Origin: Roseiarcus sp963753135
GTDB lineage: Bacteria > Pseudomonadota > Alphaproteobacteria > Rhizobiales > Beijerinckiaceae
Length of the DNA: 64,000 bases
Reading direction: 5' to 3'
Assembly: GCA_963753135.1 (NCBI GenBank)
Contig: CAVWBA010000022.1
Span: 1 to 64,000, forward strand
Position numbers and translations under genes: made by a program
Part shown: piece after piece, positions 28,382 through 38,900 of the stretch
Numbering within the stretch: the first letter of the stretch is position 1
Layout: each line of letters starts with the position of its first letter
The notes under the pieces: generated by a model
Told to the model about the DNA's origin: nothing
Databases searched by the model: none
Seen by the model: the letters and a program-made list of their open reading frames with translations, nothing else

Positions 28382-29335
28382 CTAGATCTTCCGCCCCATC
28401 GCCAGATATTTCTCCGCCCGCGCGTTGCGAAGTTCGTCCGGGCCCAGATTGTGAAGCGACTTGAGCGCATCGCTGATCGCCTGGCCGGTCGAGGCGATCG
28501 CCGCCGCTGGATCGCGGTGCGCCCCGCCGAGCGGCTCGGGAATGATTCCGTCGATGATGCCGAACTTGATCAGGTCCTGGGCGGTGATCTTCATGCCGGT
28601 CGCCGCTTCCTGCGCGCGCGAGGAATCGCGCCAGAGAATCGATGCGGCCGCTTCCGGCGAGGCCACGGTATAGATTGCGTGTTCGAGCATGAGCACGGTG
28701 TTGCAGGCGGCGATCGCGAGCGCGCCGCCCGAGCCGCCCTCGCCGATCACCACGCCGACATTTGGCACGCCGATCGAAAGGCACATGTCGATCGAACGCG
28801 CGATGGCTTCGGCCTGGCCGCGCTCTTCGGCCTCGACGCCGGGGAAAGCGCCGGCGGTGTCGATAAGCGCAATCACCGGCAGGCCGAAACGGTCGGCGAG
28901 CTGCATGAGGCGCGTCGCCTTGCGATAGCCTTCGGGCTTTGCCATGCCGAAATTGTGTTTGACCCGGCTCGGCGTGTCGTCGCCCTTCTCCTGGCCGATC
29001 ACGCACACCGACTCGCCCTCGAATCTTCCCAAGCCGCCGACGATGGCTTCGTCCTCGCCGAAATAGCGGTCGCCGGCGAGGGGGGTGAACTCGGCGACGA
29101 GCGCCTTGACGTAGTCGCCGAAATGCGGGCGCCCCTGGGCGCGCGCGACTTGCGTTTTCTGCCAGGGCGTGAGACTGGCGTAGAGATCCGCCAGCGTCTT
29201 CTCCGCCTTGGCCTCGAGCTTCGTAAGCTCCTCGGCGAGCGCTGGCGAATCGCCTTTCTCCGCCACGGCGCGCATTTCATCGAGACGGGCCTCGATATCC
29301 GCGACCGCCGTTTCAAAACTGAGATAGGTGCGCAT
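28382..29335 (-). CDS. accA: Acetyl-CoA carboxylase carboxyltransferase subunit alpha
   Basis: A complete 317-residue alpha subunit of the carboxyltransferase that makes malonyl-CoA. It begins MRTYLSFETAVADIEARLDE and has LTPWQKTQVARAQGRPHFGD, HNFGMAKPEGYRKATRLMQL, IDTAGAFPGVEAEERGQAEA, VIGEGGSGGALAIAACN and ASILWRDSSRAQEAATGMKI. I place the start at ATG 29335 because the family begins there; the open frame upstream reads antisense through tRNA-Trp. Confidence 0.94.
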   Translation of the reverse strand: MRTYLSFETAVADIEARLDEMRAVAEKGDSPALAEELTKLEAKAEKTLADLYASLTPWQKTQVARAQGRPHFGDYVKALVAEFTPLAGDRYFGEDEAIVGGLGRFEGESVCVIGQEKGDDTPSRVKHNFGMAKPEGYRKATRLMQLADRFGLPVIALIDTAGAFPGVEAEERGQAEAIARSIDMCLSIGVPNVGVVIGEGGSGGALAIAACNTVLMLEHAIYTVASPEAAASILWRDSSRAQEAATGMKITAQDLIKFGIIDGIIPEPLGGAHRDPAAAIASTGQAISDALKSLHNLGPDELRNARAEKYLAMGRKI

Positions 29336-29476
29336 CCGGTCCTTGCGGCGAACCGCACGGGGGGGGTTAAGCGCGGCGCGCGGAAACTGGCGATGGGAGG
29401 CTGCGAAGTCAAGCGGACGCGTGAGCCCTGTCCGCCCTTGCTTCCTACCGCGCGTTGCGGCATGAACGGCGTTCAT

Positions 29477-29553
29477 AGGAGTGTAGCTCAATTGGTTAGA
29501 GCACCGGTCTCCAAAACCGGGGGTTGGGGGTTCGAGTCCCTCCTCTCCTGCCA
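29477..29553 (+). tRNA. tRNA-Trp (anticodon CCA)
   Basis: A cloverleaf can be folded: acceptor AGGAGTG/CTCTCCT with one mismatch, D arm GCTCAATTGGTTAGAGC, anticodon stem CCGGT with loop CTCCAAA and anticodon CCA, T arm with TTCGAGT, discriminator G, and an encoded 3' CCA. It lies divergently upstream of accA. Confidence 0.93.
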
Positions 29554-29579
29554 TCGGCTCTAGCCGACGGAGACTAAGC

Positions 29580-29653
29580 GCGGGCGTAGTTCAATGGTAG
29601 AACGGAAGCTTCCCAAGCTTCATACGAGGGTTCGATTCCCTTCGCCCGCTCCA
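29580..29653 (+). tRNA. tRNA-Gly (anticodon CCC)
   Basis: Seventy-four bases with acceptor GCGGGCG/CGCCCGC, D arm GTTCAATGGTAGAAC, anticodon stem GAAGC/GCTTC with loop TTCCCAA (anticodon CCC), T loop TTCGATT and an encoded CCA. It follows tRNA-Trp by 26 bases. Confidence 0.93.
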
Positions 29654-29682
29654 GCCTCAAGCTGAATCCGAGCCCGAGGCTT

Positions 29683-30793
29683 TCACCCGTGAAGCCGTTC
29701 CGGTTTTCCGCGCCGCCTTGATGATCTATTGCGGTAAAGGATATTCTTGAAGTCGGCACGAAAGTTCTCAGGCGTGATGAGAATCTCCGTGGCCTTCTCC
29801 GCGTCGTAGAGACGAATCTTGCCGTTCTTAAAACCGAGCATGGCGAAGCCGTGGAATTGCGTCACAAACTTCGTGCCAACGTCCTTGGACGCGCCTATCG
29901 ACGGCACATTGACGGAGGCTTGGGCTGCGTCGGTAATCACGTTGAGCGGCGTATTGGGCTTAATCGTCGATTACCGCCGGCTGAGCGCCCGTGACGATGT
30001 TCCAGAAGTCATTGGCGCTGATGTTGAGGGCGTCAAGGTTTTCATAAGACCCAAGCCTCACGGCGATGGCCTTCTCGATGATGGCCGCCCAGATCGTATG
30101 ACCGTCCGGATCCCGCAGGTAGATGAGGGACCAACTGTCGCGGTCGCCATCGTTTGTGTACAGCACATCGCTCACGTCGATCGAGCCGCCAGGTAGATCA
30201 AATATGCCGGGTTTCCCAGACACTTCGACGGCGCCTGGGAGCTTATCTGCGCCGGTCAGATCAACCCTGACTGCGCCGGGCAGGTTGACGGTGAAGTATC
30301 TGGCGGAGGTGAGCGTGTCGCCGGGCGGGTTGCTCAGGGTTCCCGCCGGCAGGCCCGTGAGGTCGGTGAGAACTTTGCCCGATGTCTCAGAGATCATGCT
30401 TTGGATGATGGGTCGGCCGACCGAGGTGAAGGCATATGCCGCCAGGATCGCAGCCACCGGGCAGTTCGCGATATTCTCCGCCTGCTTGACCTCGGTAAAG
30501 GATGGAACTTTCGTTTGGGGGTTGAAGCGAGGCGAGAGGACGACGTGAACGTCTTTGGGGTTGCCGTCCTTGGCGGGCGGCGGCATCCGGGTCATCTTGC
30601 CGGCGGCCTTCGTGACCGCGCCGGCCGGCTGCGATTGCGACTGCCTATCCCACAACAAACCTATCGGGCCGGGCGCCCATCCCCCGTCATCCCACAAGCC
30701 GCCCAACGGCCCGTGGGGCGTTCCGCCATCGCCTCCGCGTAAAAGGCCCAAGGGCGCGGGCCCGTGAGCGTGACCTTTGGTGGGAATCGTCAT
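29683..30793 (-). CDS. Calpain-like (C2-type) cysteine protease-fold protein (one frameshift)
   Basis: About 370 residues. The first 60 are Gly/Pro/Trp-rich with repeats of the type GGLWDDGG and GLLWD. A calpain-like core follows: Cys111 in ENIANCPVAAILAAYAFTSV, then SWSLIYLRDPDGHTIWAAII with EKAIAVRLGSYENLDALN, which matches the calpain W-x-LLEKAYAK-x-GSYEAL pattern, and a His in VTQFHGFAMLGFKNGKIRLY. The usual CW pair is CP here and the Asn-Pro-Trp of calpains is not seen (an Asp lies at LYDAEK). An indel near 29952 (one T too many) splits the His part from the rest. Activity is uncertain; it could be an inactive relative. Confidence 0.5.
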
Positions 30794-30888
30794 GGGCGTA
30801 GCCTAAAAATGGATTCGACGGACTTAATGGCCGATATATTGGGCCCCGCGCCGGGAAAGGTCCAGAGGCGCGTGTTCAATTCATTGGG

Positions 30889-31209
30889 CTACCCCGCTCC
30901 ATCGCCAACCTGGACGAGATTGAGCGCGTCGATCGCCGCGATCCGCTCGGCCTCGGTCTGCTTCAAAGCGCGCTCGAGCTCCTCGGTGCTGGAGCGGCTC
31001 GAGCCTGTGAGCACCATTCCGCCGATGGCGAGGGCGAAAGCGACGATCACACGGGTTGGCGAATAGGCGACGAGGCCAAGAACAAACCCGGCGATCAGCG
31101 CCGGCCCGATCACGGCTGACGCCAAGCCCACGAGCCTCAACCTGCGGCTGCGCTGGATGGCGTCGCTGAGTTCCTCAATCCGAATCTCGAGCCGCTCGAT
31201 CTCGTCCAT
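30889..31209 (-). CDS. Small membrane protein of unknown function
   Basis: A 106-residue protein with an amphipathic N-terminal helix (MDEIERLEIRIEELSDAIQR), two transmembrane helices (LVGLASAVIGPALIAGFVLG and VIVAFALAIGGMVLTG) and a second coiled-coil-like stretch (STEELERALKQTEAERIAAI). The symmetric helix-TM-TM-helix plan is clear but I know no family. It sits between the calpain-like gene and the RidA gene on the same strand. Confidence 0.62.
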   Translation of the reverse strand: MDEIERLEIRIEELSDAIQRSRRLRLVGLASAVIGPALIAGFVLGLVAYSPTRVIVAFALAIGGMVLTGSSRSSTEELERALKQTEAERIAAIDALNLVQVGDGAG

Positions 31210-31254
31210 GAGGCGTCCAGCCCGCTCTTAAGTCCCGCAATTCGTCGGCGCCAG

Positions 31255-31671
31255 CTACGCCGCCGCCACGGCCTCAATCTCTATGAGAAACTCCGGGCCA
31301 TAAAGCTTCGACACCTCGACGAGCGTGATCGCCGGCGCCGCGGGCGGACTCACGGTTGCGAAGAAGCGATTGCGAGCGTCTCGATAGGCGCCGAGCTTAT
31401 CCATGTCGCGCAGGAAGACCGTCAATTTCACCAAATTGGCGGCGGTGCAGCCGACCGCCTCCAGCGCTATGGCGAGGTTGCGGAAAACCTGATCGGCCTG
31501 GGCGGCGAAGTCGTCCTTGCCAACCAACGCGCCCCCTCCGTCGACCGCGGTCTGGCCCGAGATAAAGAAGAGGCGACCCGCGTGGACCTCGACCACTTGG
31601 GAATAGCCGGGCGGTGGTCCCAGCTCCGGCGGGTTCAACCGGCTTATGGATGCATTTGCGTCGTGTCTCAT
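31255..31671 (-). CDS. RidA-family (YjgF/YER057c/UK114) protein
   Basis: A complete 138-residue Rid protein. RidA deaminates reactive enamine/imine intermediates from amino acid metabolism. Landmarks are GRLFFISGQTAVDGGGALVG, FAAQADQVFRNLAIALEAVG, LVKLTVFLRDMDKLGAYRDA and PAITLVEVSKLYGPEFLIEI. The canonical RidA arginine region is replaced by a Val/Glu/Val/Ser-type sequence, so it belongs to a divergent Rid subgroup and the exact substrate is uncertain. Confidence 0.82.
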   Translation of the reverse strand: MRHDANASISRLNPPELGPPPGYSQVVEVHAGRLFFISGQTAVDGGGALVGKDDFAAQADQVFRNLAIALEAVGCTAANLVKLTVFLRDMDKLGAYRDARNRFFATVSPPAAPAITLVEVSKLYGPEFLIEIEAVAAA

Positions 31672-31768
31672 GCCCGCTTCCCGTGATCTCGAGCAATCGG
31701 AGCCTGCGTGGCGACGTTAGCCGATGTCTGGCTTTCGCCCGACAACGATCGCGTCCGCGAAGTCCGCT

Positions 31769-32551
31769 CTACGTCTCGCTCTCTTTCCCGTTGGCCTTGC
31801 CGAGAATCTCGAGCACGTTGTCGATCCCGTCGGGCGAAAGGCGGATCAGGCCCGTATAAGGGTGGCTCAATTCGAGGATGAGAAAGATCGCAATGCCGAT
31901 CGACACGGCGCCTGCGAGATGCGCCAGCACGCTTACCGTGTTGGTCGCCGCGACGAGGCCATTGCCGAGAAAAAGCGCGGTCGCCCAGCAGACGACGACG
32001 GTCAGGACATGAGGCGGAAACGGATTGGCGAGCTGACGCGCCATCAGCATCTGGGTGTCGGCGAGCTTTCTCACCTGATCCCTCGCCGTCGCCAAAAGTC
32101 CCTTCTGTGCTTCGGTCGTGGGCGTCAAGCTGTCGAAAAAGCTGTTCTGGCTCTGAAATATCCACCGCATCTCCTCGAAGGTGAACGGCTGGGGCCCCCG
32201 CTTGGCGTCGCCGAAGAAGCGGGCTCGAGAACGCTCGAGCGCCCTGAGCAGACCCGTCCGGCCGCCGGCCGCCTCAGGCCCGTAAAGTTCAAGCGCGAGA
32301 TCGACTTCGGCCACCATGGGCCCGAGCGAATAGGCCTCCGACTGCTGGGTGCTGAAAACCGAGAAGGCGGTGAAGACGAGCAGTCCGAGGACGAGCGCAA
32401 GGAGCAGGCTGACGAGCCCGGTCATCGCGCCGACCGGCCCCTTGGCCGCGGTCAACACATCCGCGGGCACCTCCCATTGCAGCGCCATGCCCACGAGGCT
32501 CGCGCCGAACGTGATAGCCGCGACAAAGATCGCCCGATAGAGAGGATGCAT
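31769..32551 (-). CDS. DUF4239 (bestrophin-like) membrane protein
   Basis: A complete 260-residue membrane protein with four hydrophobic helices: two in the N-terminal third (AIFVAAITFGASLVGMAL and GLVSLLLALVLGLLVFTAFS) and two near the C-terminus (VLTVVVCWATALFLGNGLVA and HLAGAVSIGIAIFLILELSH). The soluble middle with QSEAYSLGPMVAEVDLALEL and the PYTGLIRLSPDGI tail match the DUF4239 family, sometimes called bestrophin-like. Its function is unknown. Confidence 0.8.
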   Translation of the reverse strand: MHPLYRAIFVAAITFGASLVGMALQWEVPADVLTAAKGPVGAMTGLVSLLLALVLGLLVFTAFSVFSTQQSEAYSLGPMVAEVDLALELYGPEAAGGRTGLLRALERSRARFFGDAKRGPQPFTFEEMRWIFQSQNSFFDSLTPTTEAQKGLLATARDQVRKLADTQMLMARQLANPFPPHVLTVVVCWATALFLGNGLVAATNTVSVLAHLAGAVSIGIAIFLILELSHPYTGLIRLSPDGIDNVLEILGKANGKESET

Positions 32552-32776
32552 CGGCCCTGCAGCGTTGTCAGGGCGTTCTTTCTTCTCGCCCGAGATTCCC
32601 GATTATCGCCGGGTTTGCGCTCGTGGCGCAAGCACCGGCGCTATGGCTTGCGAGCGCCGGCTCAAGCGCGTCGACATGGGAATTGTTCGGGACGCTGCAC
32701 CCCCAGAGTTTGTTCTGCGTAACGAGGCCGCCGGCAGCTGCCGGCGCCCTTCACAAGGCCGAGCAGCGGCTTAGCG

Positions 32777-34163
32777 TTATCCGTTGCTGAGCGTCATCGT
32801 CGCCACCGTCACGTGCGGCCAGAGAATGCCGTTGAAGATCAGGAACACGAGCTGGGAGTACTGAAGCTGCAAATAGGTGCGCTCGGGCCAATACGGCTCG
32901 AGCATCCTGATGTCGCGGTACTCCTCGCTATCATACCGGGGATCGCGATGGCGCGGACCGTGCTCCCAGCGCACCCATTCAATCCAGAAGGTCGCGCTTG
33001 CTGAGTAGACGAAGGCGTTGGGGACGGGGTTCGTTTCGGTGGCTATGCTGGCCGGTTGGGCGGGCACGGGATTGGGCGGCGTTCGGTTGGCGACCCCCAA
33101 GAATGGGATGTTGCTGACCGTCTCATACAGGCTGCCAGCGCCAAGCGTCGGAAAACCATCCAGCGAGACGCTGTCCGTGGTGAGATTGATCGCAATGAAG
33201 CCGAGGATGTCCTGGCCGGCGATCGCCTCGCGCAAGACGGAGTTTGGATCGTCGATGAAGCCTTGGAAGCTTGCAGGGTACGGGCCGGTGCTCTGAGAGC
33301 CCGGCGCTAAAACGTCCAGGGGGACGTTGATCTCCGGGACGACATGCTGGAGGTACGGCGGCGGAGGAGCTAGGGGAGGCGGGGGAACTGGGGGAGGTGG
33401 CGTGGGGCCAGTGATTATCGGCTGGATCCCGGCGGCGGGCGGATTGGGCGGAGGCGGCGGCGGGTTAGGTTGAGCGGGAGCCCCGGGGAACGGATTCGCG
33501 TAAGGGCCGGGGAACGGCGATCGGACTGAGCCCTGGATATGTCCCGTTCGGGTTGGCGAACGGCGTCAGAGCCGGGATGTTCGGTTTGCCCGGAGTGGGC
33601 GTAGTGCCCGGATTGGGGCCCTGCATCAGCACTGTGACCCCGTGTGGAATGCTTCCCATCCTCACGATTGCGTCCTCGTTCACAATCGTGGGCCCGTTCG
33701 TGGGGGTGGCCCCGCCCGAGGGCTGCTGGCTGCAGGGCACGTTCATGAACAGCCCCGGCTCAATATGAAGCGCTTGGCCCGCTGTCTGCGAATATCCTCC
33801 AGGGTCATTCTTCGGAGGCTTCGGATCGGCGTCGCTGACCCGCTGGAGGTAGGTCAGACCGTACAGGCTGAGGTCCTTTTGGTTAGCAAAACCGCGGTTC
33901 GGGACCACTCCCGGAATCACGTGAAAGTCGAAGCCGTCATTCGTTAGGTTGAGTTCGAGGAAGCGTTTGATTGCGCTATTCTCCGGCGGCTGGTTATTGT
34001 CCGGTCGCCAGATTGCATTGAAGCCAGGCCCCCTCCAGCTGCCCGTCAAGAACGCGAGCGGACCTAATTGCAGTCCCGTTCTGAATGGCCCTTCCTGAAA
34101 CCGGGGCGGCCCGTAGCCTCGTGTGTGATATCGACGATGCTCGTGATCCTCTTTTGAAGCCAT
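32777..34163 (-). CDS. Proline-rich beta-barrel-type protein, lipocalin/heme-binding-like (one frameshift)
   Basis: One gene of about 462 residues once an indel near 33510 is repaired. The N-terminal half (LGPLAFLTGSWRGPGFNAIW, ELNLTNDGFDFHVIPGVVPN, LSLYGLTYLQRVSD, ALHIEPGLFMNVPCSQQP, RMGSIPHGVTVLMQG) matches a conserved bacterial family often labelled heme-binding by similarity. A run of Pro-rich sequence follows (about 33310-33480). The C-terminal beta part has DILGFIAINLTTDSVSLDGF, FLGVANRT, ATFWIEWVRW, LQLQYSQLVFLIFNGILWPH and VTVATMTLSNG. GGAGGCTTCGCT precedes the ATG. Heme binding is unproven. Confidence 0.55.
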
Positions 34164-34447
34164 AGCGAAGCCTCCTAATCGGTTTGGTGAAGATGAGGAC
34201 TGACCAGCCCAGGGCGCCTTAGCGCAGACAATAATTACTGCAAAGAAATGGATAATAGAACGAATGAAACCGAGCCCGCGAGCCCGGTGTTGTTGAGCAT
34301 GATCACTAAGCTCGCGCTGTGACGTGGCTCACAGTGCGACGTCCGATCGAAGGAGAATCCGATTGGCGAGGCGCCGTGATTTCTGCGAATGCTGGTGAGG
34401 CTGGTCGAGCCGTCTTTTCGTGAAACTTCGAGCCACAGGCGCCAATC

Positions 34448-35929
34448 ATGACCGAAACGTCGCATCCCGCCGCGCAATGGGCCTATCGCAGCGCCGCAGA
34501 GCTCGCGCAGTCGCTATTGAAGAAGGAGGTCTCGGCTCTCGAGCTGACGGACCAATTCATCGCTCGAATCGAGGCTCTCGACGGGGACCTCAACGCGGTT
34601 CCGGTGCGCGATTTCGCGGGCGCCCGCGAAGCGGCGAAGGAGGCGGATGCGGCGCTCGCGCGCGGCGAGCGCCGGCCGCTCCTCGGCGTGCCGGTCACCA
34701 TCAAGGAATCCTACAATGTCGCCGGATTGCCCACGACCTGGGGCATACCCGCCGCCAAAGGTTTTATCCCTCAGGAGGACGCGCTCGCAGTCGCGCGCCT
34801 CAGAAACGCCGGCGCGGTCATTCTCGGCAAGACCAACGTGCCCCTCCACCTCGGCGACTGGCAAAGCTACAACGACATTCACGGCGCGACCAACAATCCT
34901 TGGGACAAGACGCGGACGCCGGGCGGCTCTTCGGGCGGATCAGCCGCAGCGCTCGCCGCTGGTTTCGGTCCTCTGTCGCTCGGCTCCGATATCGGCGGCT
35001 CGTTGCGCGTTCCGGCCCATTTCTGCGGGGTCTGCGCGCACAAGCCGACCCATGGGATTGTCGCCTCCCGCGGTCATCTCCCGCCGGGTCTGCCCGCTTT
35101 GCCGGCCGCGGTCGATCTTGCGGTGATCGGCCCGATGGCGCGCTCAGCCGACGATCTCGCCTTGGCGCTCGATCTTATCGCCGGTCCAGATGAAGCGGCT
35201 GAAGGACGGGGCTACCGCTTGAACCTGCCCCCGGCGCGGGGCGAGAAGCTCGCGCAGTTCCGCGTGTTGTTCATCGCCGAACATCCGCTCCTGCCCACCT
35301 CGCCCGAAGTCGGCGCTTCGCTCGAGCTTTTGGCGAAACAACTGGCCGGCGCCGGCGTCGACGTGAAACGCGCGACCCCGCTCCTGCCGGATTTGGCGGC
35401 CTCGGCGCGACTCTACGCGAAGCTCTTGAACGCCGTCCTGTCAGCGCGGCTGCCGGACGATCAGCAGCGTGAAATGCAGGCTGTGGTCGAGGCAATTCCC
35501 GCCGACGATCAAAGCTTCATGGCGGAGCTGGCGCGCGGCTCGGTGATGAGCCATCGCGAATGGCTCAGGGCCGACTTCGCCCGTCAGGGCCTCAAACACC
35601 AATGGCGCGCCTTGTTTCGCGAATTCGACGTTGTCATCTGCCCGCCTGCCGCGACGCCCGCGTTCCCGCACGATCCGTCGACGCCGCAGGAAGCGCGGAC
35701 AATCGCGGTCGGAGGCAAGGAATTTCCGTATCTTCATCTCCTGGCGTGGGCCGAGCTCGCGACCACCTGCGGGCTGCCGGCCACGGTCGTTCCCATTGGC
35801 GTTAGGGACGGCTTGCCGATCGGCGTCCAGATCATCGGCCCGGAATTCGAAGACCGGACGCCGCTCGCCTTCGCCCGCCTGATCGAGCGCGAGTTCGGCG
35901 GTTTCGTAGCCCCGCCCGGCTACGCCTGA
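34448..35929 (+). CDS. Amidase (amidase signature family), second copy
   Basis: A complete 493-residue amidase, unrelated in detail to the one at 10238. The catalytic Lys is in PVTIKESYNV, the cis-Ser in RTPGGSSGGSAAALAAGFGP and the nucleophile region in GSDIGGSLRVPAHFCGV. It has the glutamyl-amidotransferase-like ending GLPATVVPIGVRDGLPIGVQ. No gatB or gatC is adjacent, so a free-standing amidase is more likely than GatA. Start ATG 34448. It lies divergently from the beta-barrel-type gene. Confidence 0.9.
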   Translation: MTETSHPAAQWAYRSAAELAQSLLKKEVSALELTDQFIARIEALDGDLNAVPVRDFAGAREAAKEADAALARGERRPLLGVPVTIKESYNVAGLPTTWGIPAAKGFIPQEDALAVARLRNAGAVILGKTNVPLHLGDWQSYNDIHGATNNPWDKTRTPGGSSGGSAAALAAGFGPLSLGSDIGGSLRVPAHFCGVCAHKPTHGIVASRGHLPPGLPALPAAVDLAVIGPMARSADDLALALDLIAGPDEAAEGRGYRLNLPPARGEKLAQFRVLFIAEHPLLPTSPEVGASLELLAKQLAGAGVDVKRATPLLPDLAASARLYAKLLNAVLSARLPDDQQREMQAVVEAIPADDQSFMAELARGSVMSHREWLRADFARQGLKHQWRALFREFDVVICPPAATPAFPHDPSTPQEARTIAVGGKEFPYLHLLAWAELATTCGLPATVVPIGVRDGLPIGVQIIGPEFEDRTPLAFARLIEREFGGFVAPPGYA

Positions 35930-35970
35930 GCGCGACGAGGGGCGCCTGAGCCTTGACGGCCTGAAGCCGA

Positions 35971-38900
35971 CTACGCCAGACGCTTCAGAAGCGTCTGCGC
36001 CTGGGCGATCACCGGCATCTCCGCCGTCGGCGAAAACCCTTCGAGCGCGGGCGAAAGGACCGCATGGGCTTCGGCGAGACGGCCGGTCGCTTGATAAAGC
36101 TTGGCGAGCGCAAACGACGCGAGCAGTTCGAAGGTCCGGGCGCCCTGTTGTTTCGCGACGGCGAGGGAGGTTTTGAAAACGTCTTCGGCCTGCGCAGCGT
36201 TGGCGGGATCGCGGTTCAAAAGGATATTGCCGCGCAATCGATGCAGATTGGAATCGTAAAGGCGATCCCCGCCTTCTTGACTGATCACCAAAGCTTCGTC
36301 GATCAACGCCAAGCCTCGCTCATAATTGTGCGCCCCGGCTTCAAGCCTCGCAAGAACCCCAAGAAAGCCCGGAACGATGACCCGATTGCCTTGATCCCGA
36401 TAATCCGCCAGCGATTGGCGGAAGTCATCGACGCGGTCAGCGCCGCCCAGCCGAGTGCGGCCCAAGCTCAGATACAGCCGCGAAAGCGCGCGATAATACG
36501 CCATGCCGTGCTCTCGGCTGATCTTCTGGAAATTCTCGGCGTCGGCGATGACGCTCTCGAAGTCATTGCGCGCGATCTCGAGCGCGATCTTGTAAAGGAG
36601 CACGGTCGCGGTGGTCGGCGGGTGGCCGAGCTCGCCAGCCAAACGCGTCGCCTCCTCGATCAATCGACGCCCGCGCGGCAGATCGCCCGACAGCCACATC
36701 GTCAGCGCGAGGAAAGCTCTGGCGCTCACCGCGCCGTCGAGGCCGAACCTTTCCCTCAGTTCGCTGGCGGGCTCCTCGAAACTGCCAAGCCCCAGTTCGA
36801 GTTGGGCGCGCGCCTCGCGCAAGTCTCCCAGTTGCATGCAGGCTACGCCGAGGCCTATGCGGACCGCGCGGGCCTCGGCAATTCGCCCTTGGGCTTCCGC
36901 CTCTCGGAGAGAACGTTCGGCAATATCCCGAGCCGCACGGAATTCCCCGCGCGTCCAAGTCCAGACAAACTGGCCATAAATTGCGGAAAGCTGCTCGGCG
37001 GGACGTTCGGCGCGCGCCGCGAGAGCGCTCGTGCGTTCGAACGCGGCCTTGGTCTCGTCCGCGGCGTAACCCTTCGACCACAGGACCGCGAGAGCATAGT
37101 CGGTCTCCAGCTTGACCCGCCGATCCGCCTCCGCCTTTGAAATCGCGGCCGGCGCGGCGCGCCCCGCCGCCTTGTCCGTCATGGCCATGGCTTGGCCGAG
37201 ATGGGCCATCGCCTCCTGGAAGGCCGAGCGGCGCAAGGCCTGATCGCCTGCTCTGCCCCACCATTCGATCGCGAGCTCGTCGAGGCCGGCTTCCGTGAAA
37301 TGATGGGCGATGACTTCCGGCTCCGCGGCCGCGGCCTCGGGCTGTCCGGCGAGGATCTCCGCCGCGCGGCGATGCAGCGCCTGGCGCGCGCCCTTGAGCA
37401 GGCTGTCGTAGGCCGCATCCTGGATCAGCGCGTGCTTGAAGCGATAGCTGGCTTGCGGGCGCAGGCCCTCCGAGATGAGGAGATCCGCCTCGGCGAGCCT
37501 GTCGAGCGCGGACTGTAACGCCCGCTCGCCGTCGCCGCTAGCGATCGCGGCTGAAGCCGCCACGTCCCGCAACAGCGCATAAGTGAAATGGCGGCCCAAT
37601 ACGGCGCCGACCTGCGCGACTTCGCGCGCTGGCCCAAGGCGGTCGAGCCGCGCCGCGAGCGAATGCTGAAGCGTCGGGGGAATCATCTGCAGGCTGGCGG
37701 CCTCGCCGCGCTCGAGCAGAAGGCGCGTGACCTCCTCGACGAACAGCGGCACCCCGCCAGTGCGCTCGCTCACGCCCTCGATCACCTCCTGGCTCAGCGC
37801 GCGGCGGGAGGCGAGCTCGCCGACCATGCGCGCCGTGTCGGCGCGATCGAGGGGCTTGAGCGCGATGATGCTGTGGTGCGAGCGTGGGCTCCAGGACGGG
37901 CGAAATTCCGGCCGCGCGGTCGCGAGGATCAAGAGCCGCGCCTCAGCGCCCTTCTCGGCGAAAGTCCGCAGGAGATCGACCGAGGTCGGGTCGGCCCAGT
38001 GCAGGTCCTCAAGCACCAGAACGATGGGCTGCGCGCGCGCCCCGGCGAGCAGCCACGCGACAAGGGCCGCCAGTTGGCGCTCGCGCAATTCCTCGGGCGC
38101 AAGCTTCGCCGCGCGCTCCTCTGTTAGAGGGATGTCCACCAGCGGCGCGATCAGAGGCGTATATTCGGCGGGGTCGAGGCCGATGAGCCGAAGCGTGTTC
38201 TCGAGGTCGGCCAAGCGCCGGTCGGCAGGCTCATCCGCGCCAAAGCGCTGGCGCCCCCATTCGGCGAATGAATGCAGGGGCGTATTCTGCAGGAGTTGCG
38301 ATGACGGGAATTCGGACCAGGTGTGCGGCGTCCCGCGGAGCGTCGCGCGAAACTCCTCCAGGAGGCGAGACTTGCCGATGCCGGCTTCGCCGACAATGAA
38401 CGTGAGCTGGCCCACGCCATCGCGAGCCCGATCCCACTGGCGGCGCAAGAGCGCGAGCTCCTTCTCGCGCCCGACGAGGGGGGTGAGCGCGCGCGCGCCG
38501 GCGCGCCTTCCGCCGCTCTGGCGCACGATCCGAAAGAGCGTCGTCGGCTCGGACGCGCCTTCCATGAGATGGGCGCCGCGATCCTCCGCGATGAACAGGC
38601 CCGACACCTGACGCTGCACGCGAGCGGTGACCATGACCGTCCCCGGCTCGGCCAACGCCTGCACGCACGCGGCGACATTGGGCGCGTCGCCGAAGATTTC
38701 TCCCGCCGCATCCACGACCACCGCCCCGCTCTCGATCCCGATGCGGGCGACAAGCTCCGGCTGGCCCGGAGCCTGCGCTCTTGCGTTTGAGTTCGGCAAG
38801 CGCGCGGTGAATAGCGAGCGCTGCGCGAACCGCGCGTTCGGAATCGTTCTCCTGCGCGATCGGGTGTCCGAACAGGGCCATCAGCCCGTCGCCGAGCGTC

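Noticed and set aside
28382..29554. An open frame extending accA upstream to 29554
   Set aside because: The upstream part is antisense to tRNA-Trp and the family starts at ATG 29335.
29477..29653. Genomic island attachment site at the tRNA pair
   Set aside because: No integrase and no repeated tRNA 3' end was found in the window, so an attachment site is not supported.
34448..35929. GatA subunit of the tRNA amidotransferase
   Set aside because: No gatB or gatC nearby and no GatA-specific stretches seen; kept as a general amidase.
36064..37140. Long plus-strand open frame opposite the cyclase/ATPase gene
   Set aside because: It is the complement of a well-conserved TPR region, with high-GC shadow composition and no family features.
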